Shown here: in pieces, positions 20,916 to 32,224 of the stretch
Numbering within the stretch: the stretch's first letter is position 1
Layout: each line of letters begins with the position of its first letter
Assembly (NCBI GenBank): GCA_016169945.1
Contig: JADLSH010000382.1
Coordinates: forward strand, 1,302,001-1,366,000
DNA length: 64,000 nt
Reading direction: 5' to 3'
Source: Trachythela sp. YZ-2020
Lineage: Eukaryota > Cnidaria > Anthozoa > Malacalcyonacea > Clavulariidae
The notes under the pieces: generated by a model
Told to the model about the DNA's origin: nothing
Seen by the model: the letters and a program-made list of their open reading frames with translations, nothing else
Database searches by the model: none
Made by a program: the position numbers and the translations under genes

Positions 20916-23410
20916 GTAATTGTAAATTGTAATTGTTCGACTTCGCACTTGTATGATTTGCAATTAAAACGTACTAAAGTTGCACTGTCATTTGTCATGA
21001 AATTTGTAGCACATATTTAGTAAATCTTGTGTCGAAGCAAAAGCAAAATAGAGCAAATATGTAGCAGAACCACAATTTCTAAAAATATATATTAAAGTAA
21101 TACTCTCAATATTAATACTCCAGGCATGATTTCAAGTGCAATCTGGATATAATATGAGTGAGTAAGCTTTGAGAAAAACCAACGAGTCACTATGGAAACC
21201 ATTTTTAATTTGTTTTTCTCGCTCTGACTTTGTTTACCAACCCATTGTTTACCAACCCATTGTTTTTCGTCACGAAATCACGTCCATAAACTTGAAAAAA
21301 ATCACCCGTTTCGCACGCCTTAAATCTACAGGGTCAATAAAAAGCGGAATCCATCTATTATGCTTAAATATTTTAAAAATTTAGATGCACACAAATTCAT
21401 TCCATATACATATTTTTTGGAATAGCTTTTCTCTTGTTTTGAGGTATGTTTCGATCTTTATGTGCTCTATATCATAATAAACTAGATGTATATCCTGTCA
21501 AGTGCAGTCCCCATTGTTTACATAAACGCAGAATTAAAGTGACTATAAATTCCTACAAAAAACACTTTTCCCAACAATATTATATTACCGATATTAGCGT
21601 CTCGGTATTATACACTTTCTGGGAAAGTTTGGAGCAAGTTGTTCAACACACCGAGGAGAAATCAAAGATTTAGCATTATTTCGACCGTTTTTTTTTGCAG
21701 AGGTTTCTGTGTGCAAAATGAACAGTGGTATGCAATGTGATACAATGATACATGTAGTCATATACAAAGCTGTGGTACATCGAAGCATATTTCAGTGTTG
21801 CCCTATTTATATTATTGTATCTCTAATTTTTTATTTTTCAATCTTAATAGTTGCTTAAATTTTGCAAACCTATCGTTCAAAATTTAAAAATAACCCACTG
21901 TTGGAAACCTGAATGCATGGCTAAGTGTTCAAATGAATGTATAAACATACTGTCATGTATTGGCTTAGATTACTGCTCTATACATTTCAAAATTTTTGTA
22001 TCAAGGATTTTGCATTGTTTATATAATAATGTATATATATATATATATCATCACATATGAAATTGACAAACCCCAAAGCTAGTAATTAACCTAAAAACAA
22101 TAAATTGTGCTTCTACTTCCGTCAATATATATGTCAATTAAAGTCAATATTTAGGTTTAGTAAAAGTACATAGGTGATTATTGAAAATTCTCAATGCTGA
22201 TTGGTTGTGCTACATCGGATTAATACGTGATAATCCGCTTTTATCGTAAATATTCAATTAAAATATTTTTAAAATGTGCATTTTTGATCGTTTTTCCAAA
22301 TAATCACCTGTGTAATTTTACTAAAAGAATTATTTTGCCTCAGGCAAAGTGATATTCACCGATATTCACCTCACCATCTGCGAATAATTGTCAATTGTAA
22401 TTGGAAAATCAATGCAACTGTCATGTTTCTATTGCAACTTGCTCGAGAATTAGCCAATGGAAATGATTTGGAAAATGACAGATTTTGCCATGATTTTCTA
22501 TACTTAGTTAAATATATTCTGAAAGGGTTGTCCCAAATTAAAAGTCAATCCACAATCTCTTGAGATCCTCACAAAGAAAAGATCCACAATCTGCTCTCTT
22601 TAGAGGAGAGGGAGGGGGGAAATCCAGAGGTGGCGCCATGAATTCCATGATGAGGGGGCTAAGGTCCCCGGGGGGGGGGGGGGGTTGCTTGTTACAAAAC
22701 ATATCATTCCCCAAAAAATGTGAATATTTCCCCAACAGAGGTTGCCACCTCTGGGAAAATGTACTTCTGATAAAGTGATGATATAGTCTTAATAAGGACC
22801 TGTATAAGAGTTTGTATGCATTAATTCATTTAGGACATATATTCTCAACTGTTTTAGGATATGAAGTGACCATGATGGACAACAATTTGGTATATATTTA
22901 ATAGTGCCAAAACCCAAATCTGGGACAAAATGTATGAAAATGACAACACCCTGAACAGCACTGCCATCATAGCTCTATATCTCCTAAATGTCAAAACCAC
23001 AGACTTTCTTATAAAAAAAGAATGTTTATTTTAAGGCTGATTTACACTATACACAGCTTTTACATATAACTGTCGCATGCAACCTGGTTACAACTTGCAT
23101 TATACAGTACTGTGAATCAAGCCCAGAACACCCTTACGACACTTTGGGCATGTGTGGTTCAGATGCAAGTCAAGTTTACTTGTAAGCAGATAACATTGCA
23201 TGCAACAGTTGTAGGTAAAGTTGTGTTGTGTAAATCGGCGTTTAGGGGCGATAAAGGCCTGTTTGTTTATATGCTTTTCACAAAGAAATGGCAGGTTTCT
23301 CTTTTATCTTGTTGCTTCATACTCCCATGCATATTATCACTTTATTATGCTTTTAACAAGATAAGGATGTAACCTGCAGATCAACACAATTGTTTATTTG
23401 ATTCATATAG
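20916..23410. other. Intron of HECT-type gene, repeat remnants only
   Basis: AT-rich sequence with no supported exon. It holds an (AT)n run near 22030-22048, a poly-G run at about 22671-22684, and at 22795-22990 a diverged single copy of the terminal 190 bp of the large palindrome found at 44442-46509. Confidence 0.6.
22795..22990 (+). repeat. Solo relative of the palindromic element's arm
   Basis: GGACCTGT.TAAGAGTTTGTATGC, then TTTAGGACA, CTCAACTGTTTTAGG, GCCAAAACCC and ATAGCTCTA blocks occur in the same order and spacing as in 44450-44640. It is diverged and not part of a palindrome here. Confidence 0.65.
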
Positions 23411-23870
23411 AAATGCATTTCCTGGTTTGGCAAACAGATCAAAAAGACCTGCAAATCCATTCAATACTCCTCAGAGAACATCCAAAAGACCATTCATACC
23501 ACCAAAAGAGACCTGGACGCATGACGTGTGTGTGTTAAACGATATGACTGCAGAGTTAACACCAACAAAAGATGACCTTGAGAAATTAAGGCAGTGTGGA
23601 TTAGGAAAGAAAAAAATTGTGTTCCCTAATAAAAATGCAAAATTTAAAGCATTTTCTGAAGTTCTTATGGAAAGGTACCCAAAGCTTAAAGATGGTGGAG
23701 GATTCCAGTTACTCCGTGCAATTGGCGGAGGAGGAGGTGTGAGACGATTGGATCTAATCCTTCCTGGATTAGATGGTTATTCCATACCTTACCTGCGGGA
23801 GACACAGTGTTTGGGACAAGCAATCTTATATGTCCGGCCATTACAGACAAATTTGTCACTGGAAAAACAG
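23411..23870 (+). CDS. HECT ligase gene, exon 2
   Basis: 153 codons after finishing the split CGA codon, ending LEKQ at phase 0 before GTAATA. Features: a basic, proline-rich opening (SKRPANPF, SKRPFIPP), then a conserved-looking globular segment with LRQCGLGKKKIVFPNK, FPNKNAKFKAFSEVLMERYPKL and LRETQCLGQAILYVRPLQ. I recognise that segment from HECT proteins of the G2E3-like type that are expanded in cnidarians and fish; it precedes the CUE/HECT part. This family recognition is from memory. Confidence 0.7.
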
Positions 23871-24098
23871 GTAATAGTTACTGTACAAAAAAACTAATGT
23901 GCACGAGTTAGCATATATAGTGCAATAAGGAATCGTTATATATTTTAATTGTTATTTTTCCCACGTTCTATATTTTATGCTTGCTATTACAGCTTTACAA
24001 TTCCACTGTTAATAAGTTAATTAACATTTTCTGTCCTGTATAACGCAACATTTACAGCTTATACTTAGAGCTCTAATATTTTAAATAATATTTTGAAG

Positions 24099-24245
24099 GT
24101 GTCTAATAATGAATGCGCACTAATGGTCAATTGCATCTCATGCAATGCAAGTGTTTCCTTTATGGATATTCAAAATCATAGAGGTCAATGCAGTGCCACC
24201 AAAGGTGCAGAAGATGTTGATATAGAAGCAAGTTCCTCAACAATG
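24099..24245 (+). CDS. HECT ligase gene, exon 3 (zinc-binding-like motif)
   Basis: 49 codons, phase 0 to phase 0, between TTTTGAAG and GTAAAA. Contains C-x4-CISC...H-x3-C (VNCISCNASVSF, then NHRGQC), compatible with a small C2HC zinc finger, and an acidic serine-rich tail. In such ligases a zinc-binding element upstream of a CUE would help recognise substrate or ubiquitin; here that is inference. Confidence 0.6.
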
Positions 24246-24321
24246 GTAAAATAGTTTACGAGGATCATATGAATATCTTCATTTTATAACAAAGTGGGTT
24301 TGTTTAATATTTTGTTTGTAG

Positions 24322-24660
24322 GAAGCAGTACCAGATGCAGCTATATAAGATGCAGTACCAGATGCAGTCCCAGAAAGGTACTACCACAGAAGTAACTGCA
24401 GATCTTAATGCTAATTTTGAGTGCGCACTTGCACATATGAAAAAGTGCTTTATGTTGAATGCTTATATAATAACGTACGTTATACCTGTCACTATTTTAA
24501 ATGGTTATGATAGAGTGAGGTAGTAGGTTAGACCACATAATTATTGGAACTCATGAAGATCCAGTAGATAGATCTTATAGATTGTGCCCTGAATGCCAGA
24601 GTATTTTACTCTATCTAATGCCAGACGATTATACTCGTCAGTGTCCTTGTATAATGATAC
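24322..24660 (+). pseudogene. HECT ligase gene, damaged exon region
   Basis: Following the TTTGTAG acceptor the expected phase-0 frame gives EAVPDAAI then a stop (TAA 24346-24348), and resumes with DAVPDAVPE before more breaks. Other short open pieces nearby (TADLNANFECALAHMKKC and, further on, RLCPECQSILLYLMPDD) may be remnants of exons with zinc ligands. As sequenced, the reading frame cannot pass from exon 3 to the CUE exon without other exons or changes. Confidence 0.45.
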
Positions 24661-25516
24661 TGTACTAATTAAATCACGATAAATTTCACATGTACCCTAT
24701 TCATGTTTCACATGAATCCAGGCCAGTGGTTTACCGCCATTGGAACAAGGTTACGAATGATCTTCAGAATTGTTATCAGGTTATGCCTTCTGGTGAAAAG
24801 TTAAATCTTGGCAGAAAGTGGGGGGAGGTGCAATTTCTGCGAAACAGATGGCATTTTTCGTGATTAGTATTTTCGTCAAATACCAGAAAGAGAACCCAAA
24901 ACATTGTGCAAATGGTAAACAACTTTCTAGTTTTTAGTTCCTGATGATACGTTATTTATATTTCTTATCTAAATGCTATTATTAACGGAAATTCGCATTT
25001 TCTGGGGGGTGGGGACAAAGCATATCCTAAGTTTCTGATAAAACAGTCTAAATTTCGGCAAACCCCCAATTTACACTTCAAATCAGCTGTTTTCTAACAA
25101 GTCGTCTATTTTACGTTGGGCTGTTGCCTACACGGCCACACCCCACCGAAACTTCCGCCACTGAGGAATATGAATGCACGATGTACGTCCTATGTTGCGG
25201 TATATTCCCAAGTGACATTTTACATTTTTTAGCTTAGCCTCAACATCAAGCGAAAAAGAAGTTGATAATTGTTTAAAGAGTATGTATTTAAATGTATATT
25301 CTGAGTACCCTAGTACGGAAACATGGAACCAAACAGCACTGTAAACACATACCTTGAAAACCATAAGAATACTGTTTGAAAGATATCCAATGAAGTGCAT
25401 GACTATACATTAAAATGTATTTATAAAAGGTTAAGAAAATAAATACATATAAATTTTGCTTCATAACATCATAACTACTGTTATTCAGAAAACCAATCTT
25501 TAGACATAATTTACAT

Positions 25517-26022
25517 TAGGGGTGCACCGGAGATGGGGCTTTTTGCTATCCGGCCGGATACCGGATATTGTTCATATGAGGTTTGGTCCTTTATTTATAT
25601 ATAGTAAATCATCAAATATAGAGTAATTTTAATTGGTTATAAAACGAGGGTGTTTATTCTATTTTTACTTGAGATAATAGGAAAGGATCTACACAGTCTA
25701 TTAAATATCAGTAAACATGCATGGTTCCAAAAATCATAATCGCAGTCATAATCATAATCAAATCCACTTCTTCGCATTTGCAAATGAGCACAAAAAATAA
25801 CTTCAAAATACTGCCAGCTTCTCCGATCATTTCGAGTAAAAATATCATAAACACTCTTATTTTACAATGTCGAATAATTTGTTCACCTGAAAAGAAGGCT
25901 TTAACCTTAAATAGACATTATCCGGTATCTGGCTGGACACTTCCAATACCGGGCCGGATAACGAGATTATCTCACTATCCGGCCCAGATATCCGACCGGA
26001 TATGATATACGGTGCATCCCTA
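25517..26022. mobile_element. Non-autonomous hAT-type element
   Basis: Terminal repeats TAGGGGTGCACCGG and, at the other end, CGGTGCATCCCTA. The exact 8-bp duplication ATTTACAT is at 25509-25516 and 26023-26030. The interior has GGCCGGATA-type inverted blocks and no transposase. 8-bp duplication with TAGGGGTGCA ends is characteristic of the hAT superfamily. It lies in an intron of the HECT gene. Confidence 0.9.
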
Positions 26023-26067
26023 ATTTACATCATGTTCTAATCCACTTCAAAACAACTTTTGTTGCAG

Positions 26068-26193
26068 AGGAAATTGACCATTTGAAGGAAATGTTTCAAC
26101 CTTTCGAACAAAATGCCTTACTAGATGCTCTACGTGAAAGTGATTTTGATACAGAAAGCACAATAAACAAACTTCTCGGTGTCGATGAAATAG
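26068..26193 (+). CDS. HECT ligase gene, CUE-domain exon
   Basis: 42 codons between TTGCAG and GTGAGT, phase 1 to phase 1. EIDHLKEMFQPFEQNALLDALRESDFDTESTINKLLG has the CUE/UBA-like layout: hydrophobic LKEMF, central helix with ALLDAL, and the terminal LL of the third helix. CUE domains bind ubiquitin. Splices in frame to the HECT exon at 26282. Confidence 0.72.
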
Positions 26194-26281
26194 GTGAGTT
26201 TTGGATCTTTAAATTCACATTATATTTCATTTCTATATGATGTGGAAACAAGATGGTTAATTTTTTATATCCGCATTTTAG

Positions 26282-26717
26282 AACCAAATTCACTGGAACA
26301 GCATTTGGCGTTGTACACTAAAGATGTCAATGATGATAACATAAAGATAATCCAAGTGGAACGCGAAACATTGTGGCAAAGAGCGTTGATATTCTACAAA
26401 GCGACCCCACACAAAGATTTGTATAAACGATTAAGTGTTACATTTGAAGGTTTTGAAAACGCCATTGATGCTGGTGCTTTGCGGATAGAATATTTGTGCG
26501 ACCTGATACGGCACGTGAACACCAACCTCTTTGAAGGGAAAGAAATGCACCGTGTTCCGCGACACAGTTGGGATAAAGTCCATCTGTTGCAGATGGGAGG
26601 TGTGATGCTTGCCCATTCTATCCTTGTGGGGAAAAAAGCAAGGCTGTGGCACTCATTACTGAAGATGACCTTCCAAATACTCCACAAAACAAGGATTTGT
26701 CAAATTTTCTGAAGAAG
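26282..26717 (+). pseudogene. HECT N-lobe exon with internal frame break
   Basis: Opens in frame (G|AA) and shows HECT N-lobe landmarks: ETLWQRALIFYK, LSVTFEGFENAIDAGALRIEYLCDLI, then NLFEGKEMHRVPRHS, MGGVMLAHSIL. At about 26630 (run of A) the frame is lost; KAVALITEDDLPNT continues in another frame to KK|GTACTG. Roughly 15-20 residues normally found between these blocks are also missing, so this looks like a deletion, not a single sequencing slip. Downstream exons are open. Net effect: probably a non-functional or truncated ligase. Confidence 0.68.
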
Positions 26718-26769
26718 GTACTGTCTATTTATATAAATTATGTGGAGTATATTGCTGTCAGGGCTTATA

Positions 26770-27037
26770 GGGAAGCACGGGTCGCAGTTGCGGTTAGCGT
26801 GCTGCCCCTTACCTCTGAGTTAAGCTGTGGTTGGGTAACATACGTCCCTGTGCTTGATAAATTCATGTAAGTAGAGTTTGGTTGGTTCTCTCCTGTGTTT
26901 CGAAGTTTTTCTCCGGGTACTCCGGTTTCCTCCTTCACCAAAAACTAACCCTTAGGCCTTAACTGTCGAGCACGTGTATCATGAGTCTGTGTAGACCACA
27001 CCCTGTGTAGTCGACATTAAATAAATCATCATCATCA
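26770..27037 (+). repeat. SINE-like repeat with (ATC)n tail
   Basis: A head with tRNA-like GTTGCGGTTAGCGTGCTGCC, a body containing TTTTTCTCCGGGTACTCCGG and GAGTCTGTGTAGACCAC, and a 3' end AATAAATCATCATCATC. The layout (tRNA-like head, conserved body, short simple tail) matches SINEs mobilised by CR1/L2-type LINEs. The start is approximate. Confidence 0.55.
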
Positions 27038-28375
27038 GGGTCGCCGAGAGAATTCGTGGGACGCGGGAGAAAATTTTCTCTGGGGCCCTATGACGTCATT
27101 ATTTTGAAGCATCGGGAAAATACTAAAAACTGTGCTAAGGCATATAACGGGTCTTTAACTAAAATCAGGGGCATAGGAAGCTTGTTAAACTTAGGGGGGG
27201 GGGAGTGACTACCACGAGGCACCACCATGGTTGGCGCCGTGTGGGCAAATTTTGAAAATATCTCTAGATCGTCGGAAATTGCATTTTCAGAGTCTTCTCT
27301 ACTTCTTCCGTTAGGCTGGAGCGGAAGTGGCGCTAACCTATTAAAGGGCCCACAAATTTAAAAAATGCTCTCAATCTGTAAGTGTGCCCTTGCACTGTCC
27401 CCTACATTTTGAGGGGTCCTGTTCAATTTTAGGATCTCTCAAGTTGGGGGCCCCTATTACGTCGGGGGCCGGCGGCCCTGATTGCTGTTATGGCAGTAAG
27501 TGTACATGTACTGGGTTAGTTTGTTGCCAACAAGCAGGGATGTTCCCAATAATGACGTCAATACGGCATCGAAAGACGTGATAAGGCAGATAAGCGATAA
27601 CTGCACCTACACCGCTTGTATGTTGGGCTTGAAATGTAACTGTAATTGCTTAAGTAGTAACTCGCTCGAGCTTTTAATTAAACGTTGTCACCCAGCAAAT
27701 CATCAGCAAGCGCTAACCTTCGAGAAATTATCTTTTTCAAAATTTTCTGTATAATCATAACTGAACCAAATACCACATTTTTTATTCGATAATGCCCAGA
27801 GATAATGCACTTTTTCTATTACAAATTTCTGGAAATGTATATAATTATATCCGTAATGCGGGTGCTCTTCCCGGTGACCTGTATACAGGTCATATAAACA
27901 TCACAGCTTCCAGGAGTGCATTTTAGTATGCCGTCTATTATTTTTGGCCTGCCAAAATTGTGATTTATTTTTTACTCTTAAAAACAAACTATGATAGAAG
28001 TAATGAATTTACAACTACTGCCCAATTCTACCTGTACTACCACGTACTAGAGTTGCTGTCACATCACATAGGTGTTTTATTCAGCTGGCTTATATATAAG
28101 CGCCCTGGTTTTATTATCTCATTTGCCGGAAAGAATTTTCGAAACTGTAAATAACTTATTTTACAGATGTTCGTTTAGCAGGTGCTTCCTTCGTGATCAT
28201 ATAAAGAAGTTTCCTTGCTATTCAGTGCAAACACTTAAACATGTGAAAATCCACATGTGTAATGGTAATGGCGTGAATGCAAACAAAGCATACCTTGCAG
28301 TTTTCCAAATTAAATGCTGATGTTATTGGTAAAAACGCATAAGTTTCAGGGTCTCAGAAATCTATTATTTTTTAG
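27038..28375. other. Intron of HECT gene, no exon seen
   Basis: Contains poly-G runs near 27193 and weak inverted termini AGGGTCGCCG (27038) and CGGCGGCCCTGA (about 27470) that could bracket an old TIR element. No matching target duplication was found. Confidence 0.45.
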
Positions 28376-28784
28376 CTTTCTGAAGCAGAGACAGAGGAAC
28401 AAATTGGACGTTTGTTAGATGATCCAATCTATTGTGCAATCGTAGATAGGTCTGGCTGGCCTGTAGAGCGAGTGATAAATCTGCACTCAAGAGTTGATTT
28501 TATCAACCAGATGCTGATAGAAGAATTGTTTGATAAACGATTATCAGCCCTAAATAGCTTCAGGGAAGGGCTTAATCATTTTGGCCTTTTAAACTTGATT
28601 AAGCAGGATCCAGACGTGTGGAGGCCTATGTTTTCAAGGGAGAAAGGAGATGGAGTACATGCAGGTCATTTAAGTGCTAGTCAGTTTTTATCGCTGGTAC
28701 AATCAGCGCCAAAGAGTGACGCTGAAAAGAATGCATATGCAAATTTTGTTCAATTTATCAACAAGGCTGAAAGTTTACCGTCAG
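28376..28784 (+). CDS. HECT ligase gene, HECT-domain exon
   Basis: 136 codons plus one base, acceptor TTTTTAG, donor GTTAGT. LSEAETEEQIGRLLDDPIY, then AIVDRSGWPVERVIN, FINQMLIEELFDKRLSALNSFREGL and FLSLVQSAP are typical of the mid HECT domain of the G2E3-like family (E2-binding and hinge side). Open throughout. Confidence 0.75.
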
Positions 28785-28949
28785 GTTAGTTATTTTCAGG
28801 CCTTATGTTTTTAAATAATTACATACAATGACGTGTTTTCTGCTGGATTGCGGATGAATTCTCTCCTATAAAAAGCCTGGTGGCAAAAGGTTTCACTCCC
28901 AATGAAGTGATGCAATTAAAATTTCAATTTTATTTAATTTAATTTATAG

Positions 28950-29212
28950 AATTCATACCAGTCCTTTCCCAAGAAGTACCAGTATTGAACCTGCTGATGA
29001 AATTTTGTACTGCACATCTTGAAGTTCCTCCACTTGGTCTGTCCTCGAAAATAACAGTTCTGTATGGCGATTTCGAAACGACGATGCCAGACTCAGATGC
29101 TTGCTTCAACAACCTCAAAATTCCTCTTAAGTATTCTGATCCAGACGAGTTCGAAGGAATAATGCTAACTACCTTACGGCATGCGTCATGTTCGTTTACT
29201 GCCTCACGCTAA
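28950..29212 (+). CDS. HECT ligase gene, C-lobe exon with catalytic cysteine
   Basis: Joins in phase (G|AA) and ends at TAA 29210-29212. LLMKFCTAHLEVPPLGL leads into MPDSDACFNNLKIPLKYSDPDEF, where the cysteine encoded by TGC 29102-29104 stands at the position of the thioester-forming residue of HECT ligases (usually T-C-F-N/x-x-L-x-L-P). The C-terminal tail is short (about 33 residues after NLKIP), as in related proteins. The active site is intact although the upstream N-lobe exon is broken. Confidence 0.78.
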
Positions 29213-30801
29213 AGCTAGGTACATGGTACACTTCACATCATATATAAGTAATATAATCCGAATATTCATAATTATACTGCTTTTTAAAACAGTATGACAT
29301 AGTTCTATATTGTTGTGCGTAGACACAGAAGCTTAATGATTAATCTTCACTGCAGCCATTGACGTTTTTTATGTTCATTAATAGTTATTTTAGACAATAA
29401 AGTAGTGTTAATATTCTTTGAAAGTAGTTTAGAAAGTTCGAAAGTAATATGTTGATATTATGAACGTTATTTAAGATTATATACATACGTGTATTTTTTC
29501 ATATGTGTATTTCGTCTTTTGACCACCCTCTTATACGTACGGCGGCCAACGCGACGACAAAGATCGAAAGTGCACGGTGCACCTTGAAATGTAGGCGTTG
29601 TACCAAGACGTAAAAATTGTGCAAACATGCGCTTTCAATATATACAGTTCGATATTAAGATTTAAGGCTTGAATAGTGGTGAACCTAAATGAACTTTAAA
29701 AGGACGTAAAGATGACTTCGAAATTTGAAACGTTCAATTGAAGGAAACGTCGTTCAATTAGAAGGGGCCTGATAAAAGGTGTTTAGGAAAAACTTGCAAC
29801 AAAACTTCAACGTATACATGTTAGTTAAGTGTCTCGTGTTTGATTAGCAATTATATTGCTCACCTTAACATTGCCTTTTCTGAAATATAAATAGCCGTTA
29901 TCGCCACGTGCCCTCCTATAATCGAAAGCTCTTAATTATTCCCGACAAGATATAAACATGCGAGCAGCAGAGAGCAGGAACCACTGCTCGAAGGGTACCC
30001 ACAATAGTCGATAACCGAAGTTAAATCTGTGAAATGAACGCACATACTTCGAAATAGATATCCATTCCAAAGCAATCGCTGTTCACCATTGGGTCGATCG
30101 ATGACTTCAGTACACTGTATTACTCATCATTCATGTTGAAGGAAATTTGGGGAATGTCAACAACAGATTGGTTTTCAGTAAATGGCAGATCTTCATCCCA
30201 GTCAATACCATATGCGCCATCGTTTGTCTAAACAGATTGTTCAAAACATATGCAACTCTTAGTCTTTATAACTGTAAAACAAGAGCGTCAATCCTTGGGG
30301 GATGGGGAGTGAGACGATTCGCCCCACTTTTGGGGCAGCGGGGGAATCAATATGTTATTATCCCCCCACACTTTTTTCCACTTTTGCTTATGTGACAGTT
30401 TCTGTCCATCAGAATTCGGTAAAATCTTCTCCCAAAGTGCATGAAACTAATGGCATTTCAGAGACTCTAGATTTCAAAATTTTCTAGTGGGGGCATGCCC
30501 CTATATACCCCTAGCGCCCTCGTGCTTTCGGCACTATAGATACCCGCGCATTCCCACTAGTATAATGGGGCCTCAATAGGCAATTTTGGTTTTGGCCAGC
30601 CCCTAATTTACCGTCGGGCGAAAACGTACCCATATCCCTAATGCTTAGACCCAAGTTATGCGCCGATCGGGATGCGAAAATGTCCTGTAAAATATTAAAC
30701 GTGTTATATGCCTCCATAACTATTGTCAGTTGTCAGGCTTCACCCCCCCCCCCCAACCGCCACTTTTCAGATGGATCGTCGCCCTTGCTGTAAAATGAAA
30801 T
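29213..30801. other. No gene seen
   Basis: AT-rich flank of the HECT gene. C-rich low-complexity blocks occur at about 30290-30640 and 30742-30755 and look like decayed TIR-element debris. No supported ORF. Confidence 0.55.
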
Positions 30802-31381
30802 TTACGAATTACGGTTATTATACTCTACCTGGCCTATTTGCCAGACTTCTTGAGAAATGATATTGTTTGAGTTGGCAATGTTAAACAACCCTGTATTCCA
30901 CAACTGGTTAGGCGTACTGTTGTGTTCGGTGCTCAGTGGGTCGTTATCCCAACTATCAGCAAACTGCTGCAAGTGCCTGTTTATTCGTGCTTCAAATACA
31001 TAATGTAAGGCGAATAGGTGCTGTTCATTGTTTATATCTAAACAGCCTTGTTCTTCCATGAAGTAGAATAGGTTGTAATAAATGTATGTGCATCCAACAA
31101 AAATATCTCTCCATAACCGTTCAATCCGCGTGTTGTGGACGCTTCGACCACTTATGAAACTTGCCCTTCCGGGTCCACGCGATGGATGGCTAGACATGAA
31201 CTGAGCGACCTGGGTATTCTCTCCTCCGTGGTCACCTCGCACTCTCGATGGCAAACCATGTGTTTCTACCGCAGAACAGAACAGATGGAAAACAGTAGCG
31301 GCTTTATTGTTGGTGCTGCATTTTAAAAACATTATCTTTCGGGAATAACCGTCGATCCCTCCATGGATGACAAACCTCCAC
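30802..31381 (-). CDS. DDE integrase-like protein, exon 2
   Basis: Acceptor CATGTAG (31384-31382) joins ATTAG|G to give ...[18 protein letters not shown]. Contains the second acidic residue in RGDHGGEN and the glutamate in [14 protein letters not shown], 36 residues apart, i.e. a D-D-36-E integrase-fold catalytic set together with the first Asp in exon 1. Also the conserved [13 protein letters not shown]. Open to 30802; a GTAGAG donor near 30832 could continue to another exon. The family is widespread as single- or multi-copy genes in cnidarians and fish (from memory). It likely derives from a mobile element. Confidence 0.75.
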
Positions 31382-31539
31382 CTACATGATAATGAAACAC
31401 GGTAAAAATAGATATAAAGCAATTTGTTCATCATTATGGCCCGATTTATAGTCAAGATAGATCCGTTCCAAATCACATTTCCAACTGATGTGCAAACGGT
31501 ATTTTCGAGCGAAATTTGCCTCAATTTTTATTGCATCTG

Positions 31540-32147
31540 TTGAAAGAATCTTCAAAATAATGAAGAATGGCCATTACAGTTTATTCATGTTACAGTCCCA
31601 AGTTATCACACTTTCTGTATTTTTAGTTATGACGTCACTGAGTTTAATTACTTGAGGTGGTGCCAAAAGACAAAAGTCTGATATCCGAAATGAAATGAGG
31701 TACAATTAGCAATGCACCTAGACAAATATTTTGGTACGCATATATGGTTGTCATGGAAACGCACTAGTCTCCTGTCCTCTCTCTTCTCTTTGCTTACTTC
31801 TGCTTGCAACAAATTAGAAAGCATTTTATTGTTTGTATTGGTGTTTTGGTGCATATAAACTGTTTGAGTAAAACCACCGTTCGTAGGAAAAGGCCATCTG
31901 GTAACTAATGCGTTGCCATGACAACCATATATACGTACCAAGCTGTTTGTCTAGTCTGTCTAGGTGCATTTGCTAATTGTACCAAATTTCATTTAATTTC
32001 CTTGACAGACTTTCCTTGTTTTCAACCACCTCAAGTAAAACCAGTGACGTCATAACTCAAGGTACAAAAAGTGTGACAAAGTGGGAATGAGATGAGATAT
32101 GATAAACTGTAGCGGCCATCCTTCATTATTTTGAAGATATTTTCAAG
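31540..32147. repeat. Foldback MITE in integrase-gene intron
   Basis: Arms of about 270 bp with ends TTGAAAGAATCTTCAAAA / complement. Shared blocks include CTTCAAAATAATGAAG, TTATGACGTCACTG, GGTACAATTAGCAA and ATATATGGTTGTCATGG in mirrored order. The loop is about 31770-31890. It lies wholly inside the intron 31382-32224. Confidence 0.85.
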
Positions 32148-32224
32148 TTATGTAATAAAAAACTAAGACAAAAGATCATTTCATCTAAATTAAATGGGTT
32201 TATATTAATATACATTAATCATAC

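Noticed and set aside
27038..27480. Possible TIR element with AGGGTCGCCG ends
   Set aside because: The inverted ends are short and the flanks show no target duplication.
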